Assembly (NCBI RefSeq): GCF_002288925.2
Contig: NW_022098072.1
Location: forward strand, 23,784,224 to 23,848,223
DNA length: 64,000 nucleotides
Source of the DNA: Delphinapterus leucas
Lineage: Eukaryota; Chordata; Mammalia; Artiodactyla; Monodontidae
Reading direction: 5' to 3'
The stretch's first letter is position 1, and the number at the start of each line of letters is the position of its first letter. Below the pieces are notes generated by a model. It was given only the letters and a program-made list of their open reading frames with translations, made no database searches and was not told the DNA's origin. A program made the position numbers and the translations under genes. This document shows positions 15,701 through 25,457 of the stretch, one piece after another.

Positions 15701-18700
15701 TGTCAGCAGGACCTATCAGAATAAAGGAAAGATTCCTCATTTTTTTCAGATGACATTTAATTTTTACATCCAGCATATTCTCACCAATTATTCCCTGAGC
15801 CAGAAATATCAGTGATGAGCTGCTTACTATCAAATACATCTCTCAATGGTCCCTGAAGAATTTCATTTACTACCCCTTCCTCCATGTCAATCAAGACAGC
15901 CTGAGAAAGACAAATAAAATGTAATTAGCATATTTTTCTTTAGTCACTCTGTAAATAAAAAGAATTTTTGAGCTTGAAGTTGCATTGTTCTTTTTATAGT
16001 TTAAGTTTGATCAAATCTTTGACTCTCTTTGTGCAGTCTGTTATAAAACTTAAAAAATAATTTCACTCTGCTCCAAATGTGGAATCCAATGAAAAGATGG
16101 ATTCTAAATTCTTACCCTAAGAATAAGAGGGAAAAAAAAGGAACTGAATAATTCTCTCTGATTTTCTAACAATTCTTTTATTTATGTGCTTATGTGACTA
16201 TAAATTTCTTGAGAACAAGGTCTCAGAAGTTTAGAAGGTAACCTTAACCAGAAACAATTCTCAATAAATGTAGGGTTCATTAATGTATTTGGTCACTGGG
16301 AATAACCATGCTGCTCTTTATGAATCACAGCCGAAAACTGTCCAAATCAAATCAGTAAACTACTATTACATGCAAAGCCAAGGCACTGGATAGATGTCAA
16401 AGATGACAAGTGTCCCTTCCCCTAAGTAACTCACAATCTAAATTCACAAACTCACTAAATATCACAAACTTTATTGACATGGGAGATAACCTCTATTACT
16501 AAGAAGAAAATGAGAAAATAAAACATAAAATTAGCTATGGAAAGAAAAATAGAAAAGACTGGATGGAAATACAGCAAAATGTAAGCAGAGATAGTTTGGC
16601 AGTAGAATTATATACCCTCTGTCCCCACTGTTTTGTACTTTACTTTCTATATTTTCTACACTGAGGAAGAAGAATGAAAGAGTAAAATAGAGTTAAATAA
16701 ATAAAAAAGCAAAGCTGAAAAAAGTAATATGAAATGATGTTAGGGTACCCTTTAACCTAAGCCTGATTCAGTGTCACAGAGAAAGTGCTTGATTTATGGG
16801 CTTTTTCAGGGCTGGTGAGCATGTAACATTAAGCACTTACTACATGCCACTATACATGTATCACCCCATTTAATCCTCACAACCCTATGCATAGGTACCG
16901 TAATTACTCCCAGTTTACACATGAGGAAACTGAGGCCTAGAAAAGTTAAATAACTTGGCTGCGATCACCCAGCTAGGAAGTGGTAGAGCTGATTCAAACC
17001 TGGCTAGCCTGGCTGCAGAATCTTCACTCTTAACCACCAAACTCTATGCTCTATTATTTTATCAAAGGGAGACAGTCAAGTTTGACACTTACTGAGTACT
17101 GACTACAGTGGAGTCACAATTTATGCCCATTTAAATTCTGTGAATTCAATTATTTGTGTAATTAAGTATGCTACTGTAAGCTGGCAATTAAAATATTATT
17201 ACACAGTACTTTAGAAATATATTTCTAATTGTATGATAGCATACCACTTTTTTTCCTTAAACATCTTTATTGGAGTATAATTGCTTTACAATGGTGTGTT
17301 AGTTTCTGCCATATAACAAAGTGAATCAGCTATACATATACATATATCCCCATATCCCCTCCCTCTTGCGTCTCCCTCCCATCCTCCCTATCCCACCCCT
17401 CTAGTTGGTCACAAAGCACCGAGCTGATCTCCCTGTGCTATGCAGCTGCTTCCCACTAGCTGGCTGTTTTACATTTGGTAGTGTATGTATGTCCATGCCA
17501 CTCTCTCACTTTGTCCCAGCTTACCCTTCCCCCTCCCCGTGTCCTCAAGTCCATTCTCTATGTCTGCGTCTTTATTCCCGTCCTGCCCCTAGGTTCTTCA
17601 TGACCTTTTTTTTTTTTTTTTTAGATTCCATATATATGTGTTAGCATACGGTATTTGTTTTTCTCTTTCTGACTTACTTCACTCTGTATGACACACTCTC
17701 GGTCCATCCACCTCACTACAAATAACTCAATTTCGTTTCTTTTTATGGCTGAGTAATATCACATGTTCTATCATCATATTACAGTGGTATATTAGAAAGA
17801 CTGTAAAATTCTGTTTTATAAATGTGCTCCTTTAAATACAGCATCAATATACATACACAGGACTATACAGGGTCATTTCTTGGCAATTTTAGGGATTTTC
17901 AAGGATATTTTTGATAATATGCAATTTTTATCTTAAATGCTGACTTTAACACCTGATCAACCATGTAAGAGGGATTTCACTGTTGTGTAAGATTACAAAA
18001 AAGAACAAAATTAGCTTCTACTGTCCTTGTTCCAAAATAGATTTACTGAGATGATTTGTGGAAGATTAAACATATTTAAGTCATGCTTTCAATTACTTTG
18101 CAATCAGGCAAAGGAAGGGGAATACAGAATACAAACTGACATTCAAGCACCTCCTGAAGTCAGTTTTGAGAGAATCATCACTGTCATAGTCACTTAGCAT
18201 TAAACCCTGACAGTCTGTAACTCTTTCAATCTTTCCTTAGTCACATAAGACCTCTGATTTGTTTTTCCATAGGAAATTAATTACAATTACAAGGAATTAT
18301 TCTGGATTCCTCACTTAGCCATCCAAGATCTGGAGTCACAACTTCCAAGATTCGATGTTTATTATTTTCTTCCAGAGCTACCTGGTGATAGCTTTTAGGC
18401 CCTTGAGCTTCCCCTTAATTGTAACACAGGATTTACAAAATTCTGAGTGTTTGCCTATTAACACAGTGGAGGAACCCAGCCACCAAATTATCTTTTGAAG
18501 CCTAGACTCTTCAGTGATCAGAGCCACATGAGACCAAGACTATTAAGAAGAAATGAAAGAACACCTTCCAGGAAAAAAGCCAAAGGCTATAGAAACATGC
18601 TGATTTATTCTCTTCCAGCAGTGTTTCCTCCATTTCCCAACTTGCTCACTGGTAGGGTGGTGGGAAAGAGCTCAAATTGGGAGTGGTCTAGGAAATGTCA

Positions 18701-21700
18701 ATGTTTCTTTATCTCTGAGCAAGATTTGGATTGGGATGTTAGCACTCTCCAAGGCATGAACTATACCAAATGTTAATCAATTATCCTAACAGACTACAAG
18801 CACATAGTCTCTGCCCTAAATTTGTTTCCCAAGGACACTGGAGATCACAGATACAGGGCGATGGTTCCCAGGTACTACAACACTACTGCTCTTTACTTTT
18901 TCAGCCACTACTCCCGGTCTGATCCTTATCATCTCAATTACTTCCACAGCACCAAAACTGCCTTTCTTTTCTGTCACAGTCAAACATTACAGTCAAACAT
19001 TACATCAACAGTTGGAAAAAGCAGTTTGTTGCAGAGACACAATCAAAGAAGAGAAGTGTTAACTGCAATGAGATTAAGACTAAATATGGGCTATTGACTA
19101 GAAGTATTTTTGTTCAGGAGGTCTTACATGGTTATGTTATGTATTCACTAGAATGCGGTTGAATCTATGCTTTGTACTGGGAATAGTAACTCTGGTGCAA
19201 ATAAACCTTTCATCATTTTAATATGAAAATTAACCTTCATTAGAATGTATTTTAGGCTTAGAGTTAAGAAAAGCTTTTGTTATCATTTATCTAGACATAT
19301 ATTTCCCCTAAAACATTTAGAAAAAATGCCAAATATGCAGTATTTTCACTTTAAGCACAAAATCTTCCCCCTAAAGTTTCATGGAGACACAAATGTCTGC
19401 TTAATTATATTTATATTAAATGTGGCTTAGCAAATACCTTTTTTTTATTTTGAGAAGTTAAATTAAAATTTTATTCTTATGATAGTTACGGAAGTAGAGT
19501 TATTTTAAAAACACATGCAATATAAGAATCCAAGTGTATAAGACTTACTCGTGCTTTTAAAGAACAAATTTTCCCCTTGGAAATACTGCCACCATCACCA
19601 ACCACTCTGAAAGATAAAAGATGAGAAAAGGTCATAAGATCTTCCATGCTAATAGTGCTATCAGGTAATAAAGTTAACTTCTATTCACACAGTAAAGCTA
19701 CTTATAGGCCAAGTGAGGCAGACACAAAAGGCAACAAAGAAGCCATTCGTAATCTCCTTCTCCCTTACCCACTTCCCAATAGGCTGAAAAAGTGAGGCAC
19801 TTATTTCCCTGGCTTTCTTTGTAGTTTGGGCTGGTCATGTAATCCAGTTCTGGGTAATGAAATAAAAAGGAGATATTCTGGGAAGCTTTGTGATAAAAAG
19901 GACCAGATGCAGTTGGTCCTTTTTCCTACCTTGAACACGAATCTGGATGGGATTCCTGGCAGTGGAGGCTGTCATTTTATGGTTATGAAGTAAAAAAAAC
20001 ATGAGGACAAAAAACCAACACATGAAACAATATGACAGTATCTTGGTCTTTAGGGCACGTCTCTAAACACAGATTTCTTTGTATGTGACATAACTGGATA
20101 CATCTATTGTTTAAGCCAACATTAGTGAGGCTTTCTGTTGTAGCCAGACACACATCAACTAACATACTAGTTATACACAGTTGAGTATCTAAGGCTGTTC
20201 CTAGAATTTCATGTTGAAGATAAGTCACCAAAGTAACTAAATCTATGACTACAAACAGTGGACAAGTCAATATAGTTTACAAGACAGAATATATGAAGGG
20301 AAGCTGAATTGAGCATAGATGATGCTATAGGTCGGGGGTTGATAATCTATAATCCTCAGGCCAAGTCTGACCAGCTACTTGTGAAAACAAGTTTTATTGG
20401 AACAAAGCCACACTCATTTGTTTATGTACTGTCTATACCTGCATTCACACTACAATGGCGGACTCAAGGAGATGTGATATGGACTATATGGTCTGCAAAA
20501 CCTGAAATATCTACCATCTGGTCCTTTACAGGAAAGGTTTGCCAACCCCTGGTATAGGTAAATTCCTATCATGCCATTAAAAAGGTATAATAATTTCCTC
20601 AAATAAAGAAGTATATACAAAGGTGTGGTCTTATTTTTGAAAAAGAATTTTTGTACTAACTTGTGGAACAGATGCTGCATGTGTTGATACTACGTTGGAA
20701 AGAAGAGCAAGATGCCAAGGCTCTTCTCCTCAAACTTGATATTGGAGAAATAAGTATGCTCTCAGGTTAAATTATAAAACGAACCGAGTAGATGAGAATA
20801 GTTAGGTAAAGTCACCTGATTGAGAATGGCTTCCAGCTGAGTCTTAACTATGTAATATTCAATGAAAGGAGTATTACAGAGGGAATGGAAGTACAGATTT
20901 AGTTAGAATACTACCTACAAGGAAGTATTACAAAGGCAAATTTGAGTCCCTTAATAGTATGTAGGGGAGAAGATGTTCTAGTTTGCAAACAAGAGGTAAT
21001 CTAGTCTATGTGACAGATATCTCCATATTAATAAAGATAAATAACACCAGTCATTAAGGTAATACACCTAACTTACCTTGGTCTGATTCCATGGTCACTA
21101 AGTAACCTTTTATTACTTAGCTCTCCTGATAGATTTCCTACAGAAGAGAATGTGTTTTTGAAAGAAAACGGGTGTCTAGTCTTTTCGAGTTATAGCTCCT
21201 ACTGTCCATGACTACATTGACTTTCTGCTTTGTAATTTCCTATCTGAGTTTGGTTTATCTGCCTGTACTAGAGAGCACTGGACCCATTCTCAAGATGTCA
21301 TCCAAGTTTCTGAGTTTGCAAGCCTGAGGGTCAGACTCTGAAATTCACTAAGGAAGTCGGGCCTAATTAGCCTTCCCAGGGAGATAACTGCCTCAAACAC
21401 CCAACCAACTAATTCAAACTAGAACTGAAATCTTTATTAGATTAAAACTGGATATAAAGTATGTATTTTTCAGTTCAAGCCCAGCAGGTTTAGTTTTATT
21501 AAGCATTTTGAAAATGCATGAACTTCATGATTTAACGTTAAAAGCTTAGAAACACACCCTGAATGTCAAATTACTCTTTCAGGTAAAAGATATATACTTA
21601 CATATACCCTTTATTAAATAAACAAAACTAATCTGACAAAAACTGCTTTGCTCCTTTTTAGCACATTCTATTTGTAGAGCAAATACTCCTGACCACAAGT

Positions 21701-22977
21701 AATATCACAGAAATGTAAACAATATATTTTTCTTTCAAAAGTTAGCCATTATTGACTGCACTAACAAGACACTCTCAGGGAAATTTTCAGCATTCCTTTT
21801 AGTGAAACTTTATTTCAAGGTCAAGTTAAAATTAAGCACACTAAAGTTTCTTTTTATTCCTTCATATGGCTTTAAAAGGAAACCTGTTGTCCTGCTCTGC
21901 CTAATGACAAGAGAATATTAATGACAAGATAATGACAATATGCTTTCAATAATGAGAAAAACAAACAAAAAAGCCAAACAACTTCTTTACAGTCATCAAC
22001 TGCTTTTACTATCCTCTGAAGAATTTTCTCCCAAACTGCTGACATGAAAATAATTAAGCTATGTGACAGACTTTAACCCCATCTTACCTGGTATCCACAT
22101 TTCTAAAGAAGCTGCTTATTGCCTCATCATAAATCGCTTTCTAAAAAAAAAAAAATACATTTATTAGCGCTTGATTACGTTTTGCCTCTTTCCCAAACGA
22201 AGTCCTTTTAATTTAATAATCCCACAATACTTTAAAGGCCGGCATACGGCTACAATAAGAAAAAGCAAACAATCATAAAATGCTTATACTGATTCTTCCA
22301 ATCTAGAGAAGAGCAAATACCGCGAGATCTATGGATTAAGTGCAGCTGAAGGTACTGAGAAAAGGTGTCCCCACAGAACTGTAGAGCAGGTGCCTCAAAT
22401 GAGAGCTTTCCCTGCATTCTTGGTGATCATTTAAAAAGCTGACTGGTTAAATTAAGGAATATAATGCCACACATGATACCTATTTTACAAAGTACTTTCA
22501 CATATGCTATCTCATATGCTATCTCATTGCTCCTCACAAGAACCCTGATAAAGATGCAACCCTGAGAATTAAGGAACCTTAAGACTAAGGTCTCCGGCGA
22601 GTGTTCGTTTGGACTCTTGTGTCTAACGCCAACAGAAGTTTAAAAACCAGTTTGCCCTTTACCGAGAAGATCCCATACAACTTATATCGGCCAAACAAAA
22701 GCTCCCAGAGTATTAATTCTTATTTTTTGGAAGAGCCTCGGGGACAGGCGGGCATGGGGGTCTCCCGCGCGGCGGGGACGGTACCTGGTTGACTGCGGCG
22801 TGCTCCCTCAGCGCCAGGCCCCAGAAGCAGCAGCCAATCTGGTTTCCGCACTGGCCGACTGCGCCCAGGAAGGTAAGAGAATAGACATTAGGCAGCAACA
22901 GGGCCACTCGCCTCGGCGGCGACCGGATCCCCACCCTCCCGGGGCGGCTTACCCTGGAGGACCACCGACTGGGTCAT
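3564..22977 (-). CDS. TUBE1: Epsilon-tubulin, complete coding region in 12 exons
   Basis: Coding exons from the start codon: 22953-22977, 22785-22858, 22088-22140, 19549-19606, 15785-15900, 12713-12834, 9181-9368, 8786-8961, 7831-7971, 4855-4995, 4041-4215 and 3564-3722. They total 1428 nt, or 475 residues plus TGA, the same length as human TUBE1, and every junction keeps frame. Epsilon-tubulin is a tubulin-superfamily GTPase-fold protein. It works with delta-tubulin and the TEDC proteins in forming triplet microtubules and stabilising centrioles at centrosomes and basal bodies. Visible motifs are GQCGNQIG at residues 10-17 (nucleotide-binding N terminus) and GGGTGSG at 148-154 (tubulin glycine-rich signature), followed by the conserved FVTSIYPSGEDDVITSPYN region. 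No stop or frameshift is seen, so the gene looks functional. The donor after exon 10 is weak (GTTCAA). Confidence 0.98.
4041..4215 (-). CDS. TUBE1: TUBE1 exon 11
   Basis: The 175-nt exon encodes ..LKPSLRFVSWNQEGWKTSL through FTRLYRKR, part of the tubulin C-terminal domain. Its donor is GTAATC and its acceptor ctcag. Confidence 0.96.
4216..4854 (-). other. TUBE1: TUBE1 intron 10, with a MIR relic
   Basis: A + strand MIR-like stretch at about 4610-4790 is recognisable from the 'ttgaggaaaataggctcagag' region followed by 'agcttgctcaaagtcaca'. Nothing else is recognised. Confidence 0.6.
4855..4995 (-). CDS. TUBE1: TUBE1 exon 10
   Basis: The 141-nt exon reads LDQMFSDAFSKDHQLIRADP through ISDLRRNIE. 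The phase is 1 in and 2 out. The acceptor is normal, but the donor is GTTCAA, which fits the U1 consensus poorly. Confidence 0.95.
6467..6668 (+). mobile_element. CHR-1-type SINE, long form
   Basis: The element begins gggacttccctggcgg. It has the tRNA-like core and an extended region of repeated 'caactaaggagc' units before a short A-rich tail, next to an (AC)n run. Confidence 0.8.
7330..7535 (+). repeat. MIR SINE relic
   Basis: Diagnostic pieces are in order: 'gaggcaggtactctgactctc', 'ttaaagatgagaaaaac', 'cacctgcccaaggttctgtag'. Highly diverged, as expected of an ancient mammalian MIR. Confidence 0.6.
7831..7971 (-). CDS. TUBE1: TUBE1 exon 9
   Basis: The 141-nt exon encodes SARFEGSLNMDLNEISMNL through TLADVNIPSR. 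The donor is GTAAGA. Confidence 0.96.
7972..8785 (-). other. TUBE1: TUBE1 intron 8
   Basis: This 814-bp AT-rich intron has standard GT-AG ends. I recognise no repeat or gene in it. Confidence 0.6.
8786..8961 (-). CDS. TUBE1: TUBE1 exon 8
   Basis: The 176-nt exon encodes SLFDIISKIDLMVNSGKL through AMNNIVANLLLNLT. It includes the epsilon-specific insert (KPKSLVTSSAGAFKKRQEK). Confidence 0.96.
9181..9368 (-). CDS. TUBE1: TUBE1 exon 7
   Basis: The 188-nt exon completes the GGGTGSG signature and continues GLGTFLLKVLEDEFPEVYRF through ADCVLPIDNQ. Donor GTAAGA. Confidence 0.97.
10260..10403 (+). mobile_element. CHR-2 SINE, 5'-truncated
   Basis: It starts inside the element at ttcgtgccccggtccgggaa, then runs through the 'gccatggccgctgagcctg' and 'ctccgcaacgggagaggcc' blocks to an A-tail. 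The tRNA-like head is missing. Confidence 0.85.
10821..11008 (-). mobile_element. CHR-2 SINE
   Basis: The element is in reverse orientation, with its T-run (A-tail) at the left and the 'ccaccagggaggccc' head at the right. Likely target-site duplication ggaaataaa on both sides. Confidence 0.88.
11665..11868 (-). mobile_element. CHR-2 SINE with 15-bp target-site duplication
   Basis: Reverse-oriented full-length element. The flanking sequence gaaaattagtttctt is present on both sides, which marks the insertion borders. Confidence 0.92.
12713..12834 (-). CDS. TUBE1: TUBE1 exon 6
   Basis: The 122-nt exon encodes AVGHKVFGSLYQEQILEKLR through CFFIIHSMGG. It ends inside the first glycine codons of the GTP-binding signature. 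Donor GTAAAA. Confidence 0.97.
13096..13304 (-). mobile_element. CHR-2 SINE
   Basis: Reverse-oriented full-length element ending ccaccagggaagccc, with taaactatg on both sides as likely target-site duplication. Confidence 0.9.
14144..15205 (+). mobile_element. L1 3' end, interrupted by an assembly gap
   Basis: The ORF2 3' part is recognisable from 'accatatgacccagcaatccc', 'catggaagcaacctaagtg' and 'tggaatattactcagctat'. The 3'UTR follows, ending near a polyA signal (ccaataaag) and an A-rich tail. About 208 bp occur twice, once on each side of the Ns, so the true element is probably shorter than it appears. Confidence 0.9.
14526..14625. other. Assembly gap of exactly 100 N
   Basis: A run of 100 N is the usual placeholder for a gap of unknown size. 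Its left flank (14318-14525) and right flank (14626-14834) are near-identical copies. Confidence 0.99.
15785..15900 (-). CDS. TUBE1: TUBE1 exon 5
   Basis: The 116-nt exon encodes AVLIDMEEGVVNEILQGPLR through ITDISGSGNN, matching the tubulin N-terminal domain. Donor GTGAGA. Confidence 0.97.
16825..17050 (+). repeat. MIR SINE, well preserved
   Basis: It runs from 'aagcacttactacatgcca' through 'catttaatcctcacaaccct', 'cacatgaggaaactgaggcc' and 'atcacccagctaggaagtgg' to 'cactcttaaccacc', which is the full MIR order. Confidence 0.9.
17250..17760 (-). mobile_element. L1 3' end, reverse orientation
   Basis: It is the reverse complement of the same 3'UTR family as the element at 14.1-15.2 kb, including 'ctctagttggtcacaaagca' and 'catatatatgtgttagcata'. 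It is truncated just inside ORF2. Confidence 0.9.
19549..19606 (-). CDS. TUBE1: TUBE1 exon 4
   Basis: The 58-nt exon encodes VVGDGGSISKGKICSLKAR. Donor GTAAGT, acceptor tttcag. Confidence 0.96.
19607..22087 (-). other. TUBE1: TUBE1 intron 3
   Basis: It contains a hAT-type DNA-transposon relic (20333-20561). The rest is AT-rich without features I can name. Confidence 0.6.
20333..20561 (-). mobile_element. Non-autonomous hAT-type DNA transposon relic
   Basis: It has the familiar body 'aagttttattggaacaaagcc' and 'tggtcctttacaggaaagg'. The terminal inverted repeats are related to caggggtcggcaaac (left tcgggggttgataa, right ttgccaacccctg). The family name is not certain. Confidence 0.7.
22088..22140 (-). 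CDS. TUBE1: TUBE1 exon 3
   Basis: The 53-nt exon encodes KAIYDEAISSFFRNVDT plus the first two bases of an Arg codon. Donor GTAAGA. Confidence 0.96.
22785..22858 (-). CDS. TUBE1: TUBE1 exon 2
   Basis: The 74-nt exon encodes GQCGNQIGCCFWGLALREHA and on to AVNQ. It carries the N-terminal nucleotide-binding motif of tubulins. Confidence 0.97.
22953..22977 (-). CDS. TUBE1: TUBE1 exon 1 (coding part) with start codon
   Basis: Encodes MTQSVVLQ plus one base before GTAAGC. This start was chosen because the short N terminus before the GQCGNQIG motif is the tubulin norm and it joins exon 2 in frame. Confidence 0.96.
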
Positions 22978-23028
22978 GCTGCAGCGCGTCCGTCGCGCTG
23001 CATCCAGGAGCCCGCGGCGGCCTGCGTA

Positions 23029-23037
23029 TTTCCCGCC
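23029..23037 (+). promoter_or_regulatory. E2F-like motif
   Basis: TTTCCCGCC matches the E2F core TTTSSCGC closely and lies about 50 bp upstream of the TUBE1 start codon. The motif is short, so this is suggestive only. Confidence 0.35.
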
Positions 23038-23177
23038 CACCAGCGGCTCTCTCCGAGGCGGCGGGGCGGCCGTAAGTCACGCTGCTGCCGCAAGTCGCTG
23101 CCGTAGCTCCGCTCTGCTCTAGCTTTAGGCTAAGATTTTACGTTCGAAGGCCGCGCCAAGTGCACGTGTGTCTCACC

Positions 23178-23191
23178 GTTACCATAGCGAC
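23178..23191 (+). promoter_or_regulatory. RFX X-box-like motif
   Basis: GTTACCATAGCGAC matches the X-box consensus GTTRCCATRGYAAC at all but one position. RFX factors drive ciliary and centriolar genes. The site lies about 200 bp upstream of the TUBE1 start codon, in the shared promoter. Confidence 0.55.
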
Positions 23192-24989
23192 TGGTTCTCC
23201 CGACAGCGTATCTTCGCTGCCCTGTAAACGTCTGAGCAACTGTAGCTCCGGGGGCTCGGGTCCCTGGCTGGTAACTAGGCTTTGGCGTGGAATTTTAAAA
23301 CGTGTGTCTTTAAAGCTGTTTATGATCTATCAGAGGTTCAGTCTTCATTTACAGTCTCAATACCTGGGACGGTGGGTCAAATTCCGTTCATTCCGATTCC
23401 TCCGGACGCTGCGTTAATCTATTTAACAAGTCCTTTGTTCTAATAGAAAACAATGTCGATGAGCACAAAGAAACCCCAGACAAATAGACGTGTCAGGGTA
23501 CAACCGAAACTAGGTGGTTATACAGATTGACAAAAATGGCGCTTCAGAGGCCCAACCAGTGTATGTTGAAGCTGTATGCTCCCAACGTTAACTTGTAGGC
23601 CCTCTGCAGGATTCAAAAGAAATTAAGACATAGATACAGCTCCAGAAGGCTTACAATCTGATTGAAGATACACACGAAATACTCAAAAAATTGTGACGAT
23701 TTTGTGGCGCTAAGTGTAATAGGATTCAATGGATGAGAACGTGGACAAGTAAATAGAAGTCTGATGGAAGAGATGAAATTAAAACTAGGCATTTTATTTA
23801 TGTACAGTGTTTAGGTGGGACAAAGGAGGAGGAGTTTGAAAAATCAGGTATTCCTGAAAACGACCAACTCCTAAAATTTTCAAACATTGAAAAATACTGT
23901 AAACGCTTATTAATTTAGACTAGATTTCAATTAAGAACTCAAGCACTTTTTTCGTAAAATTAATATTTTCCACAAAAATTCTGAGGAACTACAAAATACT
24001 AGGAAGCTCCTCCCACCAAAAAAAAGTTAAAATTACATGTGCAACTAATGTGTGGTAATAGGAATTGTAATATTTGTTTGGAACACCTTATTCCCCTACC
24101 AATACAAATAATAGTTGTTACTATATCTCTGATATCCGGTAAGTTTGAAGTTGCAATGGGTGGTTTATGAGGCTGAGGCTTTCTCACATTTCCATTTAGA
24201 TGTTTTTCACCTTATTACTCACATATCTTATGATTAATAGGTAACTTTCAGTCAAGAATTTTTTGCATTTGCTGGATTTTACTCTTAACTGCTTATTAGT
24301 GAGCATGGAGTCAGTGTTAGAAGTGCAGTCAGGTTCCCCTAACACTTCACTTAGGTCTTAACATTAAAGTCCTAAAGTCTGGGATTTCTAAAATTTGCAA
24401 AGCTTGGTCCAGTTTGTGAGTAGATCTGTATCTGTGAGCTATGGTGCCGGCTCATCTGGTATTCTGGCCTCTGCAGAGCTCTACCCTTCATGCAGTGGTT
24501 AGGTCCTAGTCATGACTCCCTAGAGGTCATACATAGGAACAGAATTAAATTAAGAAAGTTCTAACAAGTCTCATTAAAAACTTCAGTCTGGGGAGAATCA
24601 GACTGAGAGGAAATTCTACTTGAGAGTCAAGGTAGAACCTTACCTACCAGCCACTTTAGGACTTCAGTAGAAGCAGAAGAAACATTTTAGAGTTTATACT
24701 TTCCAGGAGTCCACCTTGAAGTCATATATCTGAACATATCCTAAAGTTGACTGCACTCCTAATTAGATGGACTGAAACCTCATTTAAAATATTCAACAAA
24801 CTTTCAGAAGAGCAAGCAGAACGCAGGCCACCCAGAAGGCTACACACAGCTCTCGTGGAATTCTCTCTGATACACCTCCTCCGATAAAAACACAGTGCAA
24901 AAGAAAATACGATTTACCTTTCAAACTCTGTCTGTGAGTGGAAGAGCAGATTTCAGATAAGTAGGAAAGAAGTCAAGGAGAATTTACCC

Positions 24990-25457
24990 ACAGAATAGCA
25001 GAGTATGGTAGATTGGAGTATTGCTCTGAATTCTTTACTCTCTCCCTTTGCACATGACTGTGCAGTACCTCCTGGCATAGGGGGGTAGGCAGAGTATACG
25101 TCTTTGTCCTGTTGGTCAGGCTTGGTCAGGTGGCTTGCTTTGGCCAGTGGAATGATATCAGTTATCAAAGGTTTTAGGTGTGCTTGCATGCTTTTGCCTC
25201 TTGGTCTTTGCTATTTTTCGTAAGAAAAACTACCTCAGGTGGCTGCTGTTTCCAAAATGAGGAAGACATGTGGATCAGATCTGAATCTGCATCTCAGTTG
25301 AAGTGTGGAGTACTGCTAATCCTAACCAAACCCAGGAGAGGCAAGTGGAGACCAGCTGAACACCAGGCTCTCCACAGTCTTAACAAGAAAAAGGTTTTTG
25401 GTTAAAGCTGTGAGATTTTGGGGTGCAATAGTATTGGAGCAATAGCTGTCTAACACA
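24990..25457 (+). mobile_element. MaLR (MLT1-like) LTR relic
   Basis: The right end, 'gctgtgagattttggggtgcaatagtattggagcaatagctgtctaacac', broken here into its key blocks (gagattttgggg, gcaatagctg, taacac), is typical of MLT1 LTRs. The left part has matching 'gaattctttactctctccc' sequence. This is an old solitary LTR without coding capacity. Confidence 0.55.

Larger units (their letters stand above)
12835..15784 (-). other. TUBE1: TUBE1 intron 5
   Basis: It contains a CHR-2 SINE (13096-13304) and a young L1 3' end (about 14144-15205) broken by the 100-N gap. The remaining AT-rich sequence shows nothing I recognise. Confidence 0.65.
15901..19548 (-). other. TUBE1: TUBE1 intron 4
   Basis: It contains a MIR (about 16825-17050) and a reverse-oriented L1 3' end (about 17250-17760). 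Open frames at 18495-18776 and 18822-19097 show no homology I recognise. Confidence 0.6.
22740..23290. promoter_or_regulatory. CpG-rich bidirectional promoter of TUBE1 and FAM229B
   Basis: This is the only long GC- and CpG-rich stretch in the window; the flanks are AT-rich. TUBE1 starts leftward at 22977, and FAM229B coding exons follow to the right on the opposite strand, as in the head-to-head human arrangement. No TATA box is seen near the TUBE1 start. Candidate sites inside are an E2F-like TTTCCCGCC (23029-23037), an E-box CACGTG (23163-23168) and an X-box-like motif (23178-23191). Confidence 0.8.
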
